A stretch of DNA of 7,803 nucleotides. Origin: CAZWVM01 sp964637705 (GTDB lineage: Bacteria > UBA8481). Shown here in pieces: positions 1 through 5,433 of the stretch. The position numbers and the translations under genes were made by a program. The stretch lies in assembly GCA_964637705.1 (NCBI GenBank), contig CAZWVM010000171.1:1-7803 (forward strand), written 5' to 3'. The first letter of the stretch is position 1; every line of letters starts with the position of its first letter. The notes under the pieces are model-generated. The model did not search any database, had not been told where the DNA came from, and saw only the letters and a program-made list of their open reading frames with translations.

Positions 1-956
1 TCGAGGACGCGGACGAGGGTGAGGCCGGAGACGTCGGCGACGGCCTCGGCGGGCACGACGATGCCCGTGCGGCGATCGGCTTCGAGCACGAGCCGGCCGA
101 AGGCGCCGCTTCTCAGGCCATCGACGCGGGGCAATGCGGCCTTGACGAGCGCGGTCCGCGAGCCGGGATCGGCGGCCGGGACGACCTCGGCGATGACGAC
201 GGTCGTCTCGAAGTCGAGCGCCTCGATCACGACGGTCGCCGAGTCGCCGGGTGAAAGGGTCGCGGCCTTCGCCTCGTCGAGCGAAATCTCGAGACGGAAG
301 GCGCGATCGTCGACGATCCTGAGGATCGGGACGCCGGGCGCGGCGAGAGCACCGGGGTCGAGGGCCCGATCGACGACGAGCCCGTCGAACGGGGCGCGAA
401 GCGAGGTGTAGGACGCGACGGCGGCGGCGGCGCCGGACTGGCCGCGGGCCGCGGCGAGGTGGGCCTCGGCCTGTTCCAGGCCCGTGCGCGCGCGTTCCCA
501 CTCGACCCGCGTCACGGCCTCGCGCTGGTAGAGGTAGTCCATGCGGTCGAAGTCGCGCCGGGCCTGCTCGAGCCCGGCCTCGGCGGCCCGGGTCCCGCCC
601 TCGGCGGCCGCGCGCTGGGAGGCGAGCTCGGGGGCGGAGACGACGGCGAGGAGATCGCCGCGCCGGACGCGGTCGCCCTCGCGGACCGCGATCCGCTCGA
701 TGACGCCCATGACGCGTGCGGAGATCGCGGCCTCGTCGACCGCGCGGACGGTGCCGACGGCCTCGATGAGAGCGGGAACGGAGCGGGATTCGGCGACGGC
801 GGTGCGGCCGGTCCAGGCGGCGGTGCGCGACTCGGCGCGGCCGGGCGCGACCTTGGGGTGCAGGAGCCCTTCGCTCCAGACGAAGACGGCGGCGACGACG
901 GCGACGGCGACGATGATCTCGAGCCAGAAGCGGCCCCGTGACTTGGCGTGACTCAT
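1..956 (-). CDS. Efflux membrane fusion (periplasmic adaptor) protein, HlyD/AcrA type, 3'-truncated by window edge
   Basis: This protein probably bridges an inner-membrane pump (RND or ABC type) to the TolC-like channel encoded just upstream. I translated 318 residues; the C-terminus is off the left edge. Residues 11-27 form an N-terminal membrane anchor. The first half of a biotinyl-lipoyl motif lies at about 68-108 (EGDRVRRGDLLAVV). An Ala/Glu/Arg-rich alpha-helical hairpin covers about 110-178. The second lipoyl half covers about 184-215 (LRAPFDGLVVDRALDPG), and beta-barrel segments follow from 218. This order is typical of the adaptor family. The ATG lies in an ATGA overlap with the stop of the channel gene, and AGGAGG at 964-969 sits 7 bases upstream, so the start is secure and translation is probably coupled. 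The substrate cannot be read from the sequence. RND is favoured over ABC by the hairpin length, but only weakly. Confidence 0.9.
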   Translation of the reverse strand, partial: MSHAKSRGRFWLEIIVAVAVVAAVFVWSEGLLHPKVAPGRAESRTAAWTGRTAVAESRSVPALIEAVGTVRAVDEAAISARVMGVIERIAVREGDRVRRGDLLAVVSAPELASQRAAAEGGTRAAEAGLEQARRDFDRMDYLYQREAVTRVEWERARTGLEQAEAHLAAARGQSGAAAAVASYTSLRAPFDGLVVDRALDPGALAAPGVPILRIVDDRAFRLEISLDEAKAATLSPGDSATVVIEALDFETTVVIAEVVPAADPGSRTALVKAALPRVDGLRSGAFGRLVLEADRRTGIVVPAEAVADVSGLTLVRVL

Positions 957-2758
957 TCCCCAGCCTCCTTGCCCGCGACCCGCTCGACCGCGGCAAGCGC
1001 GGTCCAGGCGGCGGTTCGGGCGGCGAGCGCCCTCAGGCGCGCGCCCGTGAGATTCCGTTCGACCTCGAGAAGCTCGTCGACGCGCGCGAGCCCGGCGGCA
1101 TAGCGCTCCTCGACGATGGCGAGCGCCTCCCGGGCGGCCTCCGCGGCGTCATCGGCGATCTCGATGCGCGCCACGGCCTCGTTCGCGCGCCGATGCGCGG
1201 TGCGCGCCCCGACCTCGAGCCAGTCCGCGGCCTCGGCGCGCGTCGCGGCCGCCTCCCGCTGGCGCGCCCGCGCCTCGTCGCGCGCGGCGCGCGCGCGCCA
1301 GCCGTCGAAAATCGGGATGTCGAGGACGACGGCGCTCGTGACCGATCGGCGCTGCATCCCGAAGGACTCGTCGTCGCCGTGCCACTCGCCGTTCACCTCG
1401 ACGCCGACGGAGGGCAGGCTCATCCCGCGCGCGGCGCGCTCCATTGCCCGCCCCGCGGCCTCCGCCTCGCCGGCCGCCGCGACGAGCGGGTGCGCCTCGC
1501 GAGCCCGGCGGACGAGTTCCTCCTCGGCGGCGGCATAGGCCGGCTTGCCGAGCGGGCGGGGCTCGATTTCAGGCGGCGCGGCGGCGCCCATCGAGGCCGT
1601 CAGGCGGGAAAGGGCGATCGTCACGCCGTTCTCCGACGCGACCAGGTTCTCCCGGGCGTCGCCGAGCGCGACGCGAACGCTGAGGAGGTCGGAACGCAGG
1701 ACGGTGCCGGCCTCGTGGTGGGTCCGGGCGAGACGCTCGTGGGTCTCGAAGAGCCTGACGGTCTCCTTCCAGAGGGAGACCGAGGCGAGCGCATCGAGGA
1801 GCTCGAAGTAGGACTGGGCGACCGAGAAGCGGACGTCGCGTTCCGCCGCCCGGCGCATCAGGTCGAGCCTGCGTTCGTCCGCCCGCGCCGCCTCGATGCT
1901 CCCCTCCCGCCGGCCGAAGTCCCAGAGGAGCGCGCGGGCGTACAATTGCGTCGCCCAATCCTCGACCGCCTCGGGATGGTTCATCGACATCTGCGCCTGG
2001 GGCGTCATGCGACCCTGCTGGAGAATGGACATGAAGGCGGCCGGCGGATTGTCGGAATTCATGTATCGCTCGGAGGCGCCGACGGTCGGAAGATAGGAGG
2101 ACCGTGCCGCGCGCAACCGCGCGGAGGCGGCATCGACCTGGGCCGCGGCCCGGTGCAGGGCGGGGGAAGTGGCGAGGGCCCGGGCGACGAGCGAAGCCAG
2201 AACGGGATCCGAAGCGGAGACCTCAGCGCTGGTCCACGGATCGGGCGTCGTGGACGCGGCGCGGCGCGGCGACGGAAACGCGGGCGTGGGAGCGGTGAAA
2301 GAAGCCGGGGCGGCCGGCGAGACCGGCTCCTGCCCTTGCGAGGCCTCCCCGTCGAAATCGTCGTGTCGTATCGTCCCGTCATCCTCGTCTCCGACGATGC
2401 GCGAGCCGGGGGTGCCGGACGTCGTCGTTCCGCGCCGCCCGGTGCGCGCGGACTCACGCGATGGCGGATCGTCGCCGACCTCCTCTGAACCCTCTTCCGG
2501 GAGGCGCAGGCGATCCCCGACGCGGATGCGCGCGTCCTCCCCGATTCCGTTCAGGCGCGCGATCTCGGTCCACCGGTTGCCGTCTCCCAGTTCGGCGCGC
2601 GCGATGCCGAAGAGCGTCTCGCCGGGCTTGACCTCGTGCGTGCGCGGCGCGGCCTCCACCATGAGGGCGAAGACGAGGAGGGCGAGGAAGGCGAGGATGA
2701 AGCAGGCCGCCCCGGCGCACTGCTGACGCGTGCCGGCGGGCGCGAGAACGCCGTTCAT
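953..2758 (-). CDS. TolC-family outer-membrane efflux protein with N-terminal LysM domain
   Basis: This is an outer-membrane exit channel for the exporter that also includes the adaptor encoded downstream. The protein has 601 residues, longer than the roughly 420-500 usual for TolC/OprM proteins because of an N-terminal extension. Residues 16-36 are a hydrophobic signal segment ending in VEA-AP. Residues 39-88 are a LysM domain (HEVKPGETLFGIAR, then WTEIARLNGI, then IRVGDRLRLP), a fold that binds peptidoglycan. Residues 89-182 are a low-complexity Gly/Ser/Pro/Asp linker. Residues 183-597 carry two outer-membrane efflux repeats, starting near SDPVLASLVARALATSPAL and near EEELVRRAREAHPLVAAAG, with heptad-rich helices such as VEERYAAGLARVDELLEVE. 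The ATG overlaps the repressor stop (ATGA) and has GGGAGG at 2768-2773, 9 bases away. The LysM domain implies anchoring to the cell wall, which is inferred. There is no lipobox, so it is not an OprM-type lipoprotein. Confidence 0.92.
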   Translation of the reverse strand: MNGVLAPAGTRQQCAGAACFILAFLALLVFALMVEAAPRTHEVKPGETLFGIARAELGDGNRWTEIARLNGIGEDARIRVGDRLRLPEEGSEEVGDDPPSRESARTGRRGTTTSGTPGSRIVGDEDDGTIRHDDFDGEASQGQEPVSPAAPASFTAPTPAFPSPRRAASTTPDPWTSAEVSASDPVLASLVARALATSPALHRAAAQVDAASARLRAARSSYLPTVGASERYMNSDNPPAAFMSILQQGRMTPQAQMSMNHPEAVEDWATQLYARALLWDFGRREGSIEAARADERRLDLMRRAAERDVRFSVAQSYFELLDALASVSLWKETVRLFETHERLARTHHEAGTVLRSDLLSVRVALGDARENLVASENGVTIALSRLTASMGAAAPPEIEPRPLGKPAYAAAEEELVRRAREAHPLVAAAGEAEAAGRAMERAARGMSLPSVGVEVNGEWHGDDESFGMQRRSVTSAVVLDIPIFDGWRARAARDEARARQREAAATRAEAADWLEVGARTAHRRANEAVARIEIADDAAEAAREALAIVEERYAAGLARVDELLEVERNLTGARLRALAARTAAWTALAAVERVAGKEAGE

Positions 2759-3201
2759 GAGCGGCTTCCTCCCGCGCGATCCTCGTGCGGCGCCACGTCC
2801 GGGTGTTCGCGCGGCACCCGGGCGACCGTGCTCCGCCGTGCCGTCCCCTTCCGCGGTTTGACCGCCTTGACGAGCGGGGCGGCCGTCTCATGGCAGCAGC
2901 AGGCGCCGGGTCGATCCAGGAGCTCGTGGAGGATGCGGCAGGTCTTGCGGATCCGGTCTCCGGCGAGCCGGTAGTAGATGGTCGCGCCCGCCCGGCGCGT
3001 CACGACGACGCCGATGCGGCGCATGAGGGCGAGCTGCTGGGAGAGGCGAGGCTGGGAGGTCCGGGTCGCCTTGACGAGGTCCATGACGCTCCGCTCGCCT
3101 CCGCAGAGGAGATCGAGCACCCGGATCCGCAACGGATGAGTGAAGACCCGGCAGATCTCGGCCTGCCGGCCGTACGGATCGTCTCTCCTGCGGATGCCCA
3201 C
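2755..3201 (-). CDS. ArsR/SmtB-family winged-helix transcriptional repressor, cysteine-rich C-terminus
   Basis: This is a predicted autoregulatory repressor of the efflux operon it heads. From the GTG at 3201 it has 148 residues. The winged helix covers about 14-80: VFTHPLRIRVLDLL, then the recognition region TSQPRLSQQLALMRRIGVV, then the wing RRAGATIYYRL. The helix after the wing holds C88, followed by the run C101-C102-C103-H104. The classic ELCVCDL metal site is replaced by ERSVMDL, but C33 lies just before it. The C-terminal 40 residues are basic and probably disordered. I chose GTG 3201 because GGGAGG (3211-3216) lies 9 bases upstream. A longer frame opens at TTG 3237, but that codon lies inside the operator at the expected transcription start and has no ribosome binding site. 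C33 paired with C101-C103 resembles the dithiol layout of BigR/SqrR-type sulfur sensors; metal sensing is the alternative. Confidence 0.88.
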   Translation of the reverse strand: MGIRRRDDPYGRQAEICRVFTHPLRIRVLDLLCGGERSVMDLVKATRTSQPRLSQQLALMRRIGVVVTRRAGATIYYRLAGDRIRKTCRILHELLDRPGACCCHETAAPLVKAVKPRKGTARRSTVARVPREHPDVAPHEDRAGGSRS

Positions 3202-3210
3202 GAACCGGTC

Positions 3211-3216
3211 CCTCCC
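3211..3216 (-). promoter_or_regulatory. Shine-Dalgarno that decides the ArsR start
   Basis: GGGAGG on the minus strand lies 9 bases before GTG 3201. The upstream TTG at 3237 has nothing comparable, so this site favours the shorter protein. Confidence 0.7.
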
Positions 3217-3228
3217 GTCCCAAGCGAC

Positions 3229-3266
3229 AATATTCAACTTTCAGAATATATACAATGTTGAATATT
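3229..3266. promoter_or_regulatory. Inverted-repeat operator, probable ArsR-family repressor site
   Basis: AATATTCAAC (3229-3238) and its exact reverse complement GTTGAATATT (3257-3266) are separated by 18 bases. A second, nested dyad shares the left arm: ATATTC (3230-3235), 8 bases, GAATAT (3244-3249). The left arm covers the predicted transcription start, the middle GAATAT overlaps the -10 box, and the right arm lies between -35 and -10. The position and symmetry suit autorepression by the adjacent ArsR-type protein. ATTC-N8-GAAT is the form I recall for SqrR/BigR-type operators; that link is from memory and unverified. Confidence 0.75.
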
Positions 3267-3274
3267 TCTGTCAA
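3245..3274 (-). promoter_or_regulatory. Sigma-70-type promoter of the arsR-tolC-adaptor operon
   Basis: On the minus strand a perfect TTGACA -35 (3269-3274) is followed, after 18 bases, by TATATT (3245-3250). Transcription should start near 3238, giving a leader of about 37 bases before GTG 3201. It lies in an AT-rich island within very GC-rich DNA and is interleaved with the inverted repeat described separately, so a bound repressor would block it. Confidence 0.75.
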
Positions 3275-3314
3275 GGCCCCTGGGACCCGGTCAACCGCCG
3301 CCGCTTTTTCGGCC

Positions 3315-3343
3315 GCGACAGCGAGGGCTCGTTTTCCTATAAT
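3315..3343 (+). promoter_or_regulatory. Promoter of methylmalonyl-CoA epimerase, leaderless configuration
   Basis: A perfect TATAAT (3338-3343) is preceded after 17 bases by GCGACA (3315-3320; four of six match TTGACA). The -10 box ends 6 bases before the ATG at 3350, so the expected start of transcription falls on or next to the A of the start codon. No Shine-Dalgarno sequence lies between. The site is divergent from the efflux-operon promoter. Confidence 0.65.
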
Positions 3344-3349
3344 TCCGGC

Positions 3350-3757
3350 ATGATCACGGGCATCGACCACATCGGGATCGCCGTACGCTCTCTCGACGAC
3401 TCCCTCGCCTACTGGCGGGACGCCCTGGGGCTGGAGTGCACGCACGTCGAGACCGTCGAGAGCCAGAAGATCCGGGTCGCGATGCTCCCGGTGGCCGGGG
3501 TGAACGTGGAACTGCTGGAGCCGACGTCGCCGGAGAGCCCGGTGGCGAAATTTCTCGAGAAGAACGGCGAGGGCATCCACCACGTCGCCTTCCGCACCGA
3601 CGACGTCGCGGGCCAGCTCGCGAGGGCGAAGGAACATGGCGTGAGCGTCGTGCACGAGGTCCCCTTCGAGGGCGCCCACGGCAAGCTCGCCGCGTTCCTC
3701 CACCCGAAGTCGACGCACGGCGTCCTGACCGAGTTCAGCCAGCTCCCGAAGAAATAG
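3350..3757 (+). CDS. mce: Methylmalonyl-CoA epimerase (VOC superfamily)
   Basis: This cytoplasmic metalloenzyme interconverts (2R)- and (2S)-methylmalonyl-CoA. It links propionyl-CoA carboxylation to methylmalonyl-CoA mutase, and hence propionate or odd-chain and branched-chain catabolism to succinyl-CoA. The protein has 135 residues, a normal length. Two VOC modules are visible: GIDHIGIAVRSLDDSLAYWRD at the N-terminus and GEGIHHVAFRTDDVAGQLARA from residue 73. Likely metal ligands are H7, E54 (VELLEP; a Gln in some homologues), H78 and E128 (GVLTEF). The HPKSTHGVL signature at 118-126 is typical of the family. ATG 3350 starts the conserved domain directly; the frame is open back to 3140, but that extension is regulator DNA read backwards. 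No mutase, MeaB or carboxylase gene is in view, so its partners are encoded elsewhere. Translation appears to start on a leaderless mRNA. Confidence 0.93.
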   Translation: MITGIDHIGIAVRSLDDSLAYWRDALGLECTHVETVESQKIRVAMLPVAGVNVELLEPTSPESPVAKFLEKNGEGIHHVAFRTDDVAGQLARAKEHGVSVVHEVPFEGAHGKLAAFLHPKSTHGVLTEFSQLPKK

Positions 3758-3770
3758 GTCGCGGCCGCCG

Positions 3771-4844
3771 ATGCGAATCCTCTTCCTGGGCTTCGCCGGG
3801 CGGCCGTTCCGCGATGCGCGCCTCATGCGCGCCGCCCGGGCGCTCGCGGGCGCGGGACACGCGGTGACGCTGGCGGCGCCGGCGCGCATCGTCTCCCTGG
3901 ACCCGCCCGTTCCCTCCATCACTCTCCTGCCGCTCCCCCATCCCGAGGATCCCGCCTTTCCCGGGCGCGGCCTCGCCCGGCACGTCCTCGCCCTCGCGCG
4001 GACGCGCCCGGACGTCGTCCACGTCTCGCACGTCGGCGCGCTCTCCGCCGGCTACCTCGCCGCGCGGCTCTCCGGCGCGCGCCTCGTCTACGACACGGCC
4101 GAGTCCTGGCGCCGCCAGGCGCTCGCGGACCGGGCCTGCGCGCGCCCCGCGCGCACGGAGCGCCTGCTCGTGCGCCGCTGTGATCTCGTCGTCGCATCGA
4201 ACCGCCTGCTCGCCTGGGAACTCGAGCGCTCGCTCCACGCCCGCCGCGTCGTGACGGTGGTCAACACGCCGGAGGAGATCGAGCCGGCGGCGGAACTGCC
4301 CTTCGATATCCGTTGGCCGCGGGATCGAACCCTCACCTACTGGGGCGCGGTGACGGAGGGCCGGATGTTCGGCCCGGTCCGCCAGCTCCTCGCCGAGCGC
4401 CCCGAGCTTCACCTGTGCCTCGCCGGCGACGGTCCGCTGGTGCCGGGCTTTTTGGAGGAGAGCGGAATTCGCGACCGGATCCACGCGCTCGGGACGCTCG
4501 AGCCGGGCGAACTCCTCGCACTCGGCCGCACCTGCGCGGCCGGGCTCTGCCTCATCGACCGCCTCCCGGGCATCGACGACATCGTCCTGCCGAACAAGTT
4601 CTTCGAGTATCTCCGCGCCGGCCTGCCGATCCTCGCGACGAACCTGCCCGAGCTGACGGAGGCCCTGACCGGGACGGGGTCCGGGATCTGCATCTCCCGG
4701 GGGGACGCGTTCGAACTGATCGCGGCGGTCGATCACCTGTTGGCGCACCTGGAGGACTACCGGACACGAGCGAGCGAGCACCGCTTCGACCGGCCCTGGG
4801 CGAAGGAAGAGGAAACCCTGCTTCGGGCCTACGCGGCCCTGTAG
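3771..4844 (+). CDS. GT-B fold glycosyltransferase (GT4-like)
   Basis: This enzyme is predicted to transfer a sugar from an activated (probably nucleotide-linked) donor to an unknown acceptor. The protein has 357 residues. The N-terminal Rossmann domain starts with MRILFLGFAGRPFRDARLMR and includes DVVHVSHVGALSAGYLAARL (81-100) and the VYDTAESW stretch at 106-113. The C-terminal donor-binding domain begins near YWGAVTEGR (190-198) and has CLAGDGPLV (216-224) and the characteristic PNKFFEYLRAGLPILATNLPE region at 274-294. There, E279 probably occupies the donor-contacting Glu position seen in GT4 enzymes. No signal or membrane segment is visible, so it should act on the cytoplasmic side. It starts 13 bases after the epimerase stop with only a weak AGG upstream, so it is probably cotranscribed. 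Nothing nearby indicates whether the product is polysaccharide, glycolipid or glycoprotein. Confidence 0.85.
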   Translation: MRILFLGFAGRPFRDARLMRAARALAGAGHAVTLAAPARIVSLDPPVPSITLLPLPHPEDPAFPGRGLARHVLALARTRPDVVHVSHVGALSAGYLAARLSGARLVYDTAESWRRQALADRACARPARTERLLVRRCDLVVASNRLLAWELERSLHARRVVTVVNTPEEIEPAAELPFDIRWPRDRTLTYWGAVTEGRMFGPVRQLLAERPELHLCLAGDGPLVPGFLEESGIRDRIHALGTLEPGELLALGRTCAAGLCLIDRLPGIDDIVLPNKFFEYLRAGLPILATNLPELTEALTGTGSGICISRGDAFELIAAVDHLLAHLEDYRTRASEHRFDRPWAKEEETLLRAYAAL

Positions 4845-4851
4845 GTTCGGC

Positions 4852-5337
4852 TCAGTAGGAGATCGCCATTCGCCGGCCGTCCTCGCGGTGCTTGAGGATG
4901 ACGCCGTCCTGCTTGTACTTCTTCAGGATGAAGTGGGTGACGGTCCCGCGCACGTCCTCCGCCGGCGAAAGCTTCTCGGCGACGAAGCGGGCGACGGAGA
5001 GCATGTCCGGGCCCTCGACGACCAGCAACAGATCGTAGGTCCCCGAGAGGAGCGTGCAGGAGATGACGTCCGGGAAGGAGTAGAGCCGCTCGGCGACGCG
5101 GTCGAAGCCGACGTCCTTGGACGGGGAAACCTTGACCTCGATGAGAGCGCGAACGCGCCCCCGCTCGTCCCGCACCAGTTCGTCGTTGACCAGGGTGCGA
5201 TAGCCGAGGATCACGCCCTCGTCCTCGAGCTTCCGGATCGCCTCCCGGACCTCCCCCGCCTCCCGCCCCAGCATCCGGGCGATGTCCTCGGGGCTCGTGC
5301 GCGCGTCCTGGCTGAGAATCTCGAGAATCGGGTCCAT
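4852..5337 (-). CDS. Lrp/AsnC-family transcriptional regulator
   Basis: This DNA-binding regulator probably responds to an amino acid or related small ligand. The protein has 161 residues, the usual length. The N-terminal helix-turn-helix covers about 4-45 (DARTSPEDIARMLGREAGEV, then IRKLEDEGVILGY). The ligand-binding RAM domain covers about 62-140 (VRALIEVKVSP, FPDVISCTLLSGTYDLLLVVEG), and the tail LKKYKQDGVILK follows. GGAG lies 9 bases upstream of the ATG, with a plausible promoter behind it. The stop is 7 bases from the end of the convergent glycosyltransferase gene. Many Lrp-type proteins control an adjacent transporter or aminotransferase; no such gene is beside it here, so its target cannot be inferred from context. 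Confidence 0.92.
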   Translation of the reverse strand: MDPILEILSQDARTSPEDIARMLGREAGEVREAIRKLEDEGVILGYRTLVNDELVRDERGRVRALIEVKVSPSKDVGFDRVAERLYSFPDVISCTLLSGTYDLLLVVEGPDMLSVARFVAEKLSPAEDVRGTVTHFILKKYKQDGVILKHREDGRRMAISY

Positions 5338-5368
5338 CGTGAGCGTCTCCTTTTCGTTGTCCGGCCGA

Positions 5369-5397
5369 ATGCTAGATCAGAGCGGCGCCCGCGGCAA
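5369..5397 (-). promoter_or_regulatory. Candidate promoter of the Lrp/AsnC regulator gene
   Basis: TTGCCG (5392-5397, minus strand) and TAGCAT (5369-5374) are separated by 17 bases. Each matches the sigma-70 consensus at four of six positions. Transcription would start near 5362, leaving a leader of about 25 bases that contains the AAGGAG ribosome binding site. The match is moderate, and the gene could also be read by transcription from the EAL-HDOD gene upstream. Confidence 0.4.
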
Positions 5398-5415
5398 GAG
5401 ATCCGGGACGGCGCA

Positions 5416-5431
5416 CCGGGCGCGGGCCCGG
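5416..5431 (-). terminator. GC-rich hairpin just after the EAL-HDOD stop codon
   Basis: CCGGGC (5416-5421) pairs with GCCCGG (5426-5431) around a 4-base loop, 2 bases after the stop codon of the EAL-HDOD gene. No run of T follows on the minus strand, so it is at best a weak or factor-assisted terminator, or an mRNA 3'-end stabiliser. Short GC stems also arise by chance in DNA this rich in G+C. Confidence 0.25.
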
Positions 5432-5433
5432 CA

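Noticed and set aside
459..941. Plus-strand reading frames at 459-941 and 541-951
   Set aside because: Antisense to the adaptor protein, which has clear lipoyl and hairpin signatures; the plus-strand translations are low complexity.
938..2488. 516-residue plus-strand reading frame opposite the LysM-TolC gene
   Set aside because: Arg/Gly/Ala-rich, no recognisable domain, exactly opposite a gene with clear LysM and efflux domains; a product of GC-rich codon bias.
3294..3315. Small GCCG/CGGC stem with a T-rich loop, considered as a terminator
   Set aside because: The stem is only 4 bases and the T run lies in the loop rather than after the stem; no gene ends just upstream on either strand.
3140..3349. 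N-terminal extension of the epimerase (start at 3140)
   Set aside because: The extra 70 residues are the arsR 5' region and operator read on the other strand; the VOC domain begins right at ATG 3350.
2888..3922. 344-residue minus-strand frame spanning the arsR operator and the epimerase
   Set aside because: It crosses the promoter region and is antisense to the well-conserved epimerase; no domain is visible.
3735..4781. 348-residue minus-strand frame opposite the glycosyltransferase
   Set aside because: Asp/Arg/Glu/Ala-rich shadow of a gene with clear GT-B motifs.
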